A stretch of DNA of 64,000 nucleotides from Aphrocallistes beatrix (taxonomy: Eukaryota > Porifera > Hexactinellida > Sceptrulophora > Aphrocallistidae). Below the pieces are notes generated by a model that had not been told where the DNA came from, searched no databases, and worked only from the letters and a program-made list of their open reading frames with translations. This document shows, one piece after another, positions 21,338-33,800 of this stretch. Both the position numbers and the translations under genes were made by a program. The stretch lies in the NCBI GenBank assembly GCA_963281255.1, contig OY725488.1:8157524-8221523 (forward strand). The letters run 5' to 3'. Positions within the stretch are counted from its first letter, which is position 1. Every line of letters begins with the position of its first letter.

Positions 21338-24300
21338 ATGGCACAATTTTGTGAAGATATAAAGTGTGATTTTTACAACGACTATCCTGATGGTAAGAAA
21401 TTCAAGTTTTGTCCCTTTTGTTCGCAGCCATTAGTTGCTGAGAAGCCTTCTCTCCCTGAAGTTACTGATCCTCAACTTGTAGACCAGACCATTGAAAGAG
21501 AGGAATCATTCGTGGAAATAGAATCCTGTCCAAATGTTGTAAGCAATCAATTCATTACACCTATTTATAATTGGGGAGCTACCAGGCGAGAAAAAAATCT
21601 AGGGTCAAGACATGATATCAGATTTGAAGATGTTATTGTTATATTCTCTACTGCCCTCTTAAAGAAACATTATTTACAATCAAATGGTTGCATTTCTCTC
21701 AGATTCAAGTATTCATCCATTGGAGAATTCAAGTTTGAGCGAATAGAATTCAAAGGCTTTAGACAAGTGAATTATGAAGGAAATGAGTTTGTATTACTCG
21801 AAGAAACGATAAAGATTAACAAGAGCGTCCTTACTGGTTTGAAACATTCTGAACAGCTCCTTATTCCCTACAAGTATTACTTCTCTGATAGTGAAGAGAA
21901 ACTCTACCTGAATGAAGGTGATTGCTATCGAAACTTAGTTATTGATTGGTTTGCTTTTACAGAATGGAATACCATTCAAAAGTTTGACATGATTGTTTTA
22001 CCAAATGTACTTGCAAGTGAAGAATATTATTTAAAACAAATTAGCAACCGTTTAAGTGTTCACTTTAATATCTATTCAAATGACTTGTTGAATCTTCCTG
22101 TTCGTAGCCTTAAGAATGCAATTCAGACAATTCTCTTCTCCCTCTATAGTGGATATTACAGCAAAATATCGACAGTGAAAAAGAGAAAGAACTTCCAAGT
22201 TTATGATTCAAAAAAACAAATTTACGAGGAATCTTCTAAAATATTATATATTTGGTTGAAAGTTTTAATGATGAACACTTTTTTGCCTTTCCATACCAAA
22301 ATTTTACTTTCCTTTTTTTCTTTTGAAGAGGAACTACTTCAACCACATTCTTCTGAACTTTTCATTCTTCTATTTCAAGGAGTGAATAACGGGTTTATTC
22401 TTTCTCTTATCAATTCTCGATGTGATGTATTCTCTGATTATATATCTGAGATTAAATCACGTCCGTACTTACTCCATCATGCTATGCAGGGTATTTCTAG
22501 TAAGGATTTCTCTCAATTAGTTAAGTTTCTTCCTCTCTATCATTTCCTGTTTGATTCAAAAGAGAATTTCAGCATTGCTCAGTCTAATAATGCATTCCTT
22601 GATAATGCTTATTGGGGTCTCCCATCTAATGTTAAATTTCAATATTATGACGATGTAGACATATCAGTTATTAGAGATGCAATGTCCATTTTCCACACTA
22701 CAGATCCTCTCCTACCTTATTCTATTATCCTCCTCGCTCTAAGATCTGACATATTCCTAGATCTTTTAGAGATCCGTTCGATTCCATATCTGTCCTTTTT
22801 CAGCGTTTTACTCTATCGTGTCAAAACATGGTCATTGATACAACAAGACTGTGAACTCCGTGAACTTGTATTCACCACTTTTCTGGAAAAATCTGAACAA
22901 ACTCCAGGTTTTATGAATGAAGATCACATCTGTCATGCGTGTGATGTTATTTTCAGAATGCTAGATATTATTAAGGATAGTCCCACACTTCTTGATAAAC
23001 TTAATTTAGAACAAGCAAAAAGTATATTGCATGTTTTAGCTAAACTCCTGGAATTATTTGAAAGAAAACATCCTACCTTTATATCTCTACAGCACTTTCA
23101 TCGTGCCGAATCGATTATACTAAGTTTGAAGACTGCTCCAGTTCTTCTCACAACGATAAAAAACTGTCTCTCTGAGGATGTTTTACAACCAAACATTCAA
23201 TCTAAATGCACACTTCTCGATGAGGTTACGAATGTATGGGGTGCTCTATCTTGTATACCATTTCCACAAACGTACAACTGGATTTCAGAAATTAGCAAGC
23301 AATTGAGTAGTCGATTATCTATCCAGCCTTTAAGGAATGTTTTGGTTACTTTTATTGAGTTATGTAACCAGTATAACGAGATGCTTCCTGATGATTCAAT
23401 TTTCAGATGTTTCCATGATGAAATATTAGAGAAAGTAAAGGCATCACCAACAATTGTAGAAAATCAAGAAACGACAGTAGAGCATATCGTCCAAGTTTCC
23501 AAAGAACAGTTCTATTTAGTCGCCGATATTATTGCAGCTATTCTAGCTTCTAACTCAAGCAAACTTAATGAGAATCCAGTAAAACATATCCTTATTCTTC
23601 CTTGGTGGTCCCGTGTAGCCAGGTTTTGTAAACCGGATGAATTTACAGAATCACATCCTGATGCAGAAAATATAATGGAATTGGTTAGGAGTACTTTTTC
23701 CAATATTTCTTTACAATATCACATGCTGACAATAAAAACAAAATATTTAAATATAATTATTAATAACCAAGATAATTATTTTTCAATGTTACAATCGATG
23801 CCTGAAGGAGATCCTCATATCCTTAAACAGCTGAAATGCTTTCATCGAATTTCGTGCACTCATGCACGATTTAAAGAAATTGTTAGATTCCACAAACTCC
23901 CAGATTCGTTCAGAAGAACTCCATCAATTTTTAAATTATAATCATTTGAATGCTTCAATCTCTACTCTCTCTCGTATCTCTGAAGATGAGAAGATATGTA
24001 TAATGCCAGATTGGGAACATTCAGAAATTATAAATAATGATATGTTTAATTTAATGCTCAGAACTTTGCCAGATTTTCTCAAATCTCAGTATTTCTTATC
24101 CACATTTAAACAAAAAATAGAGGAATTAGGAGATTTTCAAAAAAGTCTGCAAGAATTGGTTGAGCTTTACACACATGTGGCTAGTACTGTTCAAAATACA
24201 ATGAGAGATCTTTTTAATATGAAAATTCTCATTTCAACAGTATGTACACATTTTTACAATGAAACTGCTCTAAATTCTGATTTATTTTTTAATAGAGAAA

Positions 24301-27300
24301 TAGACCATCTCGTGTCTGCTATTGGAATCATTAATCAGCAACCTTGTTGTAATAAAGAAAATAAAGATGAAATTGTGAGAAGGGTGAAGCTTTGTTTTAA
24401 ACTTGAGCAACGGCAAAAGTTGGCTGAAACTATTATTGAAGTGAAAAATCAGTTTCGCTTAATTTGCAGTTTTAATGAAATTGACTTTTTATATACTACC
24501 TTAAATGAAACTCTGAAGAAAGAATTAGAACAACTAGAAACAGTTCAAAATTCTGACAAAAGATTTCAGCTTATTGACGATTTACAAGTCTATCAACAAA
24601 TTCTAGAGCGCCTTCTAATTTGCGTCAATCTTTTCCTATGGGCAAGTAAAATACTGAAAAACCAAACTGATCTAGATAACCTCAAAGAATTAGCTCTAAA
24701 TTCGATCGATGGTTCTCCATTTGAAGTTAATTGTATATCTTCCTTCTACACCTTATGCCGGCTCTACAGTCCTTTAATCTATGGATTTCAACCTGAAATT
24801 GACCAAGAAACTTTCTTACTCAAACTATCTGCAGTTCAATGCAATATTGAATCACATGGAGATGTTCGATATAAACTACCAGAAATCTATAAAGACTGTG
24901 CATCAGACGCAAATATTAAATTCTGGAAAAATCTCGAATCAAAACACACTCTAACCGGGGGTAACACACTTTTTCAAATTAATCAAATACTATCAGGAGG
25001 TAAGTTTATGTTAAATATTAAACAATCATCCTCTCTTATTGAAGATATCATCTCTGTGCAAATTACTCAAGATTACAAAATCAAAACCTACTCTCTAAAT
25101 GAACTGAAGGAAATGCAGAGTGAAACTGTTCTTATTGCCACTGAAATGCAGCAGGATTCGGCCTGCGCAAAGTTCCAACATCTGTTAAAACTCATTCTTG
25201 AGCTTTCTGAAATCGTTCTGAAGTTTCATACATTTGGAAGTGTGCTGTTTCGAAACAAAAAGCTAGCTTACTCTTGTAATTCGACTGATATTATGTCAGA
25301 AGATATTCGCTTTTTAGAAGAAAAGTACAAAACTTGGATTTGTATGCTTAAACAAGCACGTCAAAAATCTAATTATCTAAACTATTTTACTTCTTCACAG
25401 ATTCTAACAATTCAGATAGAATTAGAAAGATTAGGAAGGTTTCCTTCTCGTGCCATAGAAAAGCAAGCTTTTTATCTGTTAACTATCTTATCAGAAGATT
25501 TAAGCGAGGAAGAAGTTCGTGATGCATTTAACAGAGTCGATAGAGGATCTTTATCATCTCCCTCCAGTTCGATTGGCATAAGTTCAGTTACAGCCAATGA
25601 AATGGAATCATCTGCTAGAATGTCTATGCAATCCAGCTTAGAAACTTCATACATAGATATATTAGTACCTGAACCTACTAATGAGAGTAGATTTCATGAG
25701 CTCTCCTTTGTGAACTTTCCAGAGGCTGAGTTAGAGTTAGATGAAAGTCCTACAATCAATATTTCTGAATCAGAATTGATTAGAATGTACGAAGATCAAC
25801 CTGAGTATATTTCACTCACGAAATTGGAGATTTTTTTCGGAATTCTAATCCCAAAAATTGTTCCGCGAGATTTTTTACTAATATCAGGTGAACCCAATCT
25901 AATTTTTATTCCCAATCATCTCATGATGGATTCCATCTTATCTCTCTATTACTCTTCAAAACAACTCCCATATCCCCACGAAGTTCTCATCTGTTCTGAA
26001 AAGACTACTCTAGAGGAAATAGAAATATTCTGGAGAAGATCTCTCAACAATGCTTCTAATGCTTTTATTTTCTGTTTAGCTTCAATTGAGAAGTTGAACT
26101 ATGATGTTGCAGTGAAGAGTGTATCTTCTCTTAAAGGTTTTCTCAACTCTGCAAGTTCTGACAAATCAGAATTTCGATTAGTGTTGATATGCTCTGAAGA
26201 ACACAAACATTCTAGTTACATGGCATCAGCTCTTGTCAGATACGAGCGAATATTTTCGATAATTCAGAGCTTAGAAAATCTCAAATCTTTTGTTTTTGAT
26301 AATATTTCCGCTTCTACAGATTGTTCATTAAAGAAAGCTGAACATTTTCCAATGAAATCAGCTGCAACTGTCGATCCAAATGGATGTTACTTAAGAATTG
26401 TGTCATCTCAATTACATGGAAATGGAAAATCTCTTGTGATAAAGCGATGGGTTGAAGCCTTAGAAAAAGTATCAAAATCTGAGGATCCCCATTTAACTCC
26501 TTGTACGATCGTATCTCTCTATGAGAGTAAAGGTTGCGAAGATAAAACTACTGACAAACTCCTCGCTTCACCAGTATCAGCAGGTGAATACGGACGAATT
26601 TATCATTTTGATATTATTTGTTCATCAGATAAACAGCTTCTCTCATTTCTATTCAAGTTGCTCATTATGAGGACAATTTGTGACAGTTCAGGTCGTATTT
26701 ATCGCTGTAGCAAGAATAACTACTATGTCATTGAAGCTAACATGTCTACACTCACTCCAGAACTGATGCATTTCTTTGATTTATTTCCTGTTTGGAAGTG
26801 TTTGGGACCAAATGAAGTCTTAAGTTATGAAAAAACAAAAAATTGCTCGAAAATCGAGGAAATGACTTTCCGCGACCCTAGTGAATTTCAATCTGAAGCA
26901 TTTCAAAGAGTTTTTGCGTATCTAACCAAATTAGAGTCTCGAACGAACATAGACGAATACATATACACAAATGATCTAAATCAAAAATACGAAAATCGAT
27001 TAGATGTTCTCCTAAAATACTATGGTCAAGATAACGCATCTTGGAGAGAGGTGAAACATTTTATTTCATTTTTTAACGAACAGTTGATTGCTTGTGAAGA
27101 AAATATATACTGTAAATCAATTAAAGTTAATATAGGATGGAGTGGATTTAAGAAGTTTTTAGTGGACTGTATGGTTCTGATGTCAAAAGATTTCACAACT
27201 CCCTCACTCAGGAATTCATTACAGTCTCCGCCTCCAGATGCAGTTGCTGGATATGGCATAGACGAGAATAGGAAGTGGGGACAGAAAAACTATCCTAACA

Positions 27301-30300
27301 TTTTCATAAATGAAGACCTTCAGTCAATGACTTTCTTTGGAATATCAATCTCTCAAGATCTAAGTAAGTTGGATGGTTTTGATTCAAACAAAATAATTGC
27401 CAAAAAGGTTATTCCTAAACAGCTGTACAATCTACTCAAGAAGAATGAAGTTGATTTAGAAGAAGATTTTCACAATTGGGATCGCCATAAGATGCTTTCA
27501 ATATTAGTGAATGTACTGGGTGTTCCATCTAATTCCTCAGATGCTCCTCCTGATCCAGATCCTAATTATGTACTGACTGTTGACAATGTTAAGAAAATAC
27601 TGGCCATTCATATGCGCTTTCGTTCTAACATTCCTGTTATCTTAATGGGAGACACGGGATGTGGTAAAACGCGGTTGATTCAATTCATGTGTAAACTTCA
27701 AGCGAGGAATCCTGATCTACACAACTTAGTTATTCTCAAGGTACACGGTGAAATCACAGAAAATGATATCAAAGACTCTTACAAAAATGCTGTAGAATTA
27801 GCTGAACGGAATGCTTTGAAAAATATCGATACCATTCTTTTCTTTGATGAAGCAAACACAAGCTACTCGATTGGATTGATAAAAGAGATTCTTTGTGACA
27901 GAAGAGTTGATGGAGTGTCCATTCCAAATGGTTTACGACTACAGTTCGTAGTGGCTTGCAATCCTTATCAGAGACACTCAGACAAGATGTTAACCAAGCT
28001 CACTTCTGCTGGTCTCGGAATGCTAGCTTCCAATGATCAGGTGAGGGAACACTTCATAGATATTCCTCTGAGGGAGCTGGTATACAGGGTGCTTCCTCTC
28101 CCGAACAGCCTTCTGCCTCTAGTGTGGGATTTTGGAAACTTAACTCCTGAAAGTGAAAAGTCTTACATCTTCAACATTGTTGTTACCAATCTGAAACATG
28201 ATACTTCTAAACAACTAGTATCATATAGTAGAGTTATTTCAGACACGTTATATCACTCCCAAATGTATATGAGAGAGAGGAGAGATGAATGTTCCTTCGT
28301 TAGTTTTCGAGATGTTGAGAGAACTGTTCGTGTTATGTTGTGGTTCTACCAATGGCTGCCAAATCTTCTGATCTCTAATATGACACTTGACCTAATAACG
28401 TACAGTCTCATCTTAGCTTTAGCTGTGTGCTATCGAGCTAAACTAAGAGAGAGGAAGGAATTCGATGAATACGTCATATCTAATGTTGAGCATCTTCGAA
28501 AACAGATTTCTGAGATTTCTATAATAACTAGAGAGATAGAAAAGCTTCAAGATGTTGTAGTCAGCATGATGAATATTGGAGAACACATTGCTATAAATAG
28601 ATCACTGAAGGAGAACTTATTCATGATGTTCGTGTGCATTCAGTTGAAAATTCCTTTGTTCATCATTGGTAAACCTGGAACATCCAAGTCGTTAGCCAAG
28701 TATATCATCAGTCATTCGATGAATGGTGATCTCAACATTCACGGGAAGAAGGTTGCTGGTATTCAGTTCACACAATGTTACATGCAATCTTACCAATGCA
28801 ATCAGCTGACTACTTCAGAAGAGATCAGGTCTCTATTCAGGAAGTGTGAGACTATTCAAGCTCAGAATGATCCTTCTTGTGTGGCATGTGTCGTGTTAGA
28901 TGAAGTGGGACTAGCAGAAGATTCCCCAAACTTACCTCTGAAGATTCTGCACTCCCTCCTTGAAGATGGAATGGATTCAGAGGGTCAGGGACCAGGTGTC
29001 GCCTTTATCGGTCTTTCAAACTGGGCGCTCGATCCCGCTAAGATGAATCGGGGCATCATGCTGCATCTGGAAGATCCAACTGCTGAAGAATTAGTTAACA
29101 CTGCACACTCCATTATCAAACCTTGTGGAGAGAAACACGACAGTTATTCACAGACACTCAGTCCTTACATTAAGAGTTTTGCTGAAGGATATTTGAGATT
29201 AGTAAAGCCTTCATTTACTGCATCGTTTAAAAATTATTTTGGATTACGTGATTTCTACCATCTCATAAAATTGTTATACTTCCTCTGTAGAAAGTTCAAT
29301 AATCTACTTACGAGACCGATGATAATTTATGTTATCAAGAAAAATTTTGGTGGGATTACTGACATCGATGTTATTGACATATTCAAACAATCGCTCAATA
29401 TTCTAGATTTTGAAGATAAAGATTCTGGTTGTGTTCTTCAATCTGATCCTCTATCCTTAATAACTTCTTCTTTGGAGTCCACATCTCATGAAGATCCATA
29501 CTTGAGATCTAGGTACCTTCTCCTCTTGACAGACGGTTACGTAGCACTGGACATCTTGTTTAACTCGCATATTCTGAATGAAGACACTAAAGTGATGTTT
29601 GGGAGCAGCTTTCCTCTTGACCAGGAGTACTTCAGCATATGTCACAATCTGAACAGGATCAAGATATTCATGGAGACAGGGAAGACAGTGGTTCTGACGA
29701 ATCTATCCAATGTCTATGAAAGCCTTTACGAGATGCTTAACCAGTTTTACGTGGAATTGTTCGGGAGGAGTTGGGTGGATATCGGGATTGGATCTCGTCG
29801 CATTAAGTGTGCAGTGCACCCTGACTTTCGACTGATAGTGATAGCCGACAAAAGCACAGTTTTCGAGAAGTTCCCTCCTCCTTTAATCAACAGACTGGAA
29901 AAGCATATCTTGACCATTTCTACCATAATTGAGGACGATGTAGTGATGACTAATATCGTTTCCAAATTAAGGGAATGGCTCCGACGTTTCAATACAGTTC
30001 ACATTAATGTACAGAATGACACACTTCCTTTTATGGTATACTCTACAATTAATAAGTTAGGGTTGAAAGGGAGAGAGTTAGAATGGGAAGAACATATTTT
30101 GAAAGTTGTAAAATTTGAACTCCTCAAGATAGTTACTCCCATTTCCATTCTTCGATTATCGAAGTCAGATTTAACTCAAGAGGCATCCGAAATTTATGAG
30201 AATTACTGTAAGATTAAACCTCATAGTCTTGTCGACTATTTGCAAGAAATACCAAATACTAAAAAATATTTCAATGAACAAAATCTAAGTATTTCTGAAA

Positions 30301-30878
30301 AAAAATCGATTAGGAATAAAATGAATCCTGCCTCTTTTTCAGATTTGAACTCCGGTGCAAACAAAGATATTCCTTTCTTATCGTTTGTTACGACTCACTC
30401 AATCCTCTTGACAGAAAATGACATCTCAGAAATAACCAATAATCTAATCGCACACTTTGAAATGAAGCCCAAAATTTCCCTCATGAATCTGTCTCAGTTC
30501 AGAGCAGAAGAGGAGTTTATCTTTTCCATCAACCAGGCTATCTCAATTAAATTGAAAAAGAATGAGAAGAAGATAATCATAATTCAGTGTGAAGAAAATA
30601 GTAGAAATTCAGACCTTATTTCGTGTGCTAAATATAGATTGGTTGAAATTATTAAGGAAAATAATTGTAATTTAAATTCGAACTTTTATTTTATCTTGAT
30701 CATCAGACTGGTACTGACAGAACCTGGTTCTGGTTGTTCTAGTTTCTGTGGTGAGCCTTGGGACAGTGTGTATATTGATGAACTCAGAAAATCTTATCAT
30801 TATCTACTTCCTCCATTTGATCAAATCACTCAACTCTCTGTTGCTCAAATATTTGACTATCATTATCAAGATATCCCG
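21338..30878 (+). CDS. RNF213: Copy B giant exon: N-terminus, CBM-like domain, stalk, AAA motor
   Basis: Residues 1-33 hold C5-x4-C10, then C25-x2-C28 (FKFCPFCSQPL), like the CPSC..FCSQCGE start of human RNF213. Residues about 95-200 match its CBM20-type domain, including IPYKY. A long helical stalk follows. The degenerate AAA2 loop is LHGNGKSLVIKRW (about 26410-26450); GDTGCGKT lies at 27648-27671, Walker B DTILFFDE at 27829-27852, GKPGTSKS at 28668-28691 and VVLDEVGLAEDS near 28890-28925. The second part uses a different frame from the first (change between 23835 and 23941). The donor is cccg|gtttgt at 30879. A 9.5 kb exon is unusual: in vertebrates this part is split into many exons. Confidence 0.88.
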
Positions 30879-33800
30879 GTTTGTTTTCCTTTAATATTTT
30901 TTATTTCTCTAATTATTTGTTAACATATATTTAAACATTTAGAATCTGACATCTATCTCTTCACATGGTGACAAGCATTACTTTAAGAAGCGAAGATTAC
31001 TCCGCTGCGTGCAGAAAGCTGTTTCTAGATTATTTGACCCTTCTGAGAGTACCAATGACAGAACTGCTCTGAGGATTTCTAGACTTGCTCAATTTCTATC
31101 CCATCAAGGTATACCTATTTTCAATGAATATTAAAAGTATAATATTATACTATATTAAAAGTTAAAACGCAATGGTTTTTTGTTTGTTTGTGCAAAGTTG
31201 ATTAAAGAACTGGAAGGTGCTAGAAATGTGAAATTGGCACACAGGTAAATAATAATCAGTCTAGAAGGGAGTTCGAAGATCTAAAGTTCTAAACGATATC
31301 TTGACACCTCGCCGAGATAGGTGGCAAAATGTGCTGTCCAAGTATCGATTATTTTAGAATGTAAATACATTGGGCTCAAATAGTAGTGACTTATGCATAC
31401 AATCAAAGGACTATTTGTGATTTTTTATAATTAGAAATTTCAGTTTTTCGACCATAGCTCAGCCATTTTAGGTGATAGAAGGCTGAAATTTTAATAGAAT
31501 GTGTATATTATTATACCTCACATATGATGCAACTATCATCAAAAATGATTACTCATCACTTGTTATGACGTCATCATTACGCATCAAATTTTTTCGATTT
31601 TTCGTGCGATATCGATTATAAATCAGCAGGACAGACGTATTTAGAGATGTTATCTCCCTTATAGTTAATCAATGTGACCCCAGGCGACCGAAGGGAGCCT
31701 CCGGCGGACACAAAGTGTCCGCCATCCGCGCAGCGCAAGCAAGCGAAGCGCGCTTGCATTTATTAACCTAAAACTGCTGAAATGTACCACAGTAGTACAA
31801 CTTTATGGCTTCTTTCCCATCGAAAATGGCTGGAGACATCCGCGATATCACGAGTTTTCGATAATCTAGAGTTAATAGTAAGATGTTAAATCAAAACAAA
31901 TTACTAATAGAAGTGCATGTGTTTACAGACTAAGTTTACTTTGTGATGCAATAAATTTGATATTATGCTGGAAAAAATATATTTCTGCGTCATCTCAATT
32001 TCTGGCCCCTCTGCTTCGGGATCCCACTGCCTCCGGGCCACCTGGTTCTAACCCAAGTATCCCCCCTCTCCACGGGCCTGAGAAAATCCCCTTAAATTAG
32101 TTCTCGTTAGATTATAAGTTAATGCTTATGTATTATGTTTATATTCGACCTTTTAATACTGTTAATTTTACAATATAAAGATATAATATTTATTGTTCTA
32201 TTTCAATGAGAAGATATGGAATTTCGCATAGTGAAAAGTTAAGAACCCCTGGCTTAGAATATCACCATAAATTCTAGTTGTTCAATTTGAAACTTATAAC
32301 TGTCTGATCCAACTTATGGTGTGGCGGTCTTACAAATTTAGCACCTAGTCACTGAAAATGTTTAATTTTATTCTTTAACCAGTTGTACAATATTTTAACG
32401 AAATGATTATTTATCTAGAATTAGCTGACCTAACGTGCGATAAGATTTCCAATCTCTTGAGTCAGATCACCTCTACAAAGTACAGTGCAGAATGGGCCTA
32501 CATTAAAGTTCTAGAACCTGACTGCTCCACCTGCTGTGTTAATTTCATGAAGACTTTGTCTTTATATATTGATGATCTCATCGTACCACTGCTGGGAGGT
32601 ATCTTGGCTATCCTTGACACTCACAAAAATTTAGATTTACCATTTCAAAAAGAAGAAGAAAATATTAAAGAACTCTGGGAAATGTTTTATCGAGATGAGA
32701 ATATAATCAATTTGAGTTCTTTGATTACAGAGCGATCTTTGAGTTCTCCTTACTCAGTTCTAAATCACTCTAGAAGGATAAAACTGTTGAACAATCGCTT
32801 TCCTTTTTTTCAGAGTATCCATCAGCAGGTTGATCATCTTTTTCATCAAATGTGCACAAATTTTGGTAAGTTGATTGAGTCTTTGAGAATTGTACACTTT
32901 AATTTTTTTTTCATATTCATTAACATTTTATATAAACAAGCGCGCTTCGCTTGATTGCGCTGCGCGGCTTGCGGACACTTTGTGTCCGCAGAGTCGCCCT
33001 GCGGGCGTCTGGAGTTACTCAATCTAAACTATTTTTGTAATTTTTTCCTTTATATATGTTATAAACAAAGGTCAACGAATAATTTTTCATATGGATCCGA
33101 AAATATGATATTCGAAATCTACACTCCTGAAAACCCCATGTCAACCATTGGAAGCTAGTTTCTAGCCTATTTTTGTAATTTGTTTACTTTATGTATCTAT
33201 TGTAAACAAAAGTAAACAAATAATTTATCATATCGATCTGAAAATATGATATTCGAAATCTACACCCCTGAAAACCCCATGTCAACCGTTGGAAGCTAGT
33301 TTCTAGCATTATTTTCAAAATTCGTCAAATCGTGTGAAAATATGTACTATATAAAGGTGTGAAAATATACAAATAAGCTTTTTAATTAACTGCCATACAC
33401 TATAATATATAATTGAGACATTTATATAAGTTATTGCTTTTAAGTATTAATTACAATTACAGCCTACAATATTGTCGTATAATTATTTCTATTGTGAGAG
33501 TGAAGCCGTACATAGTATTGTATAGAAAAGGTGTGAAAAATTGTTTTCCATTTTTTTGCAGAGATGTGAAAATTTCGCTTAGCTTTTCGAACTTAATCCT
33601 AGATTCATCATTTGACACCTACATGCCAATTTTCGGGTCACTTCTTTTGGCAGGACCAGAATAGCTCTCACACATTGAAGCTAATACAAATATTTTCGGT
33701 TAATAGGGTTCTCTATTAAAATGTCCTGTGACCGATGTGGCCCTATTAAGCGGAGTCGACTGTATATATATACACAAGTATATATCTTATATATTAAAAC

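Noticed and set aside
31700..31768. GC-rich hairpins at the ends of the Helitron-like repeats considered as tRNA-like or structured RNA genes
   Set aside because: No A/B box pattern or cloverleaf; the hairpins are constant terminal parts of a dispersed repeat.
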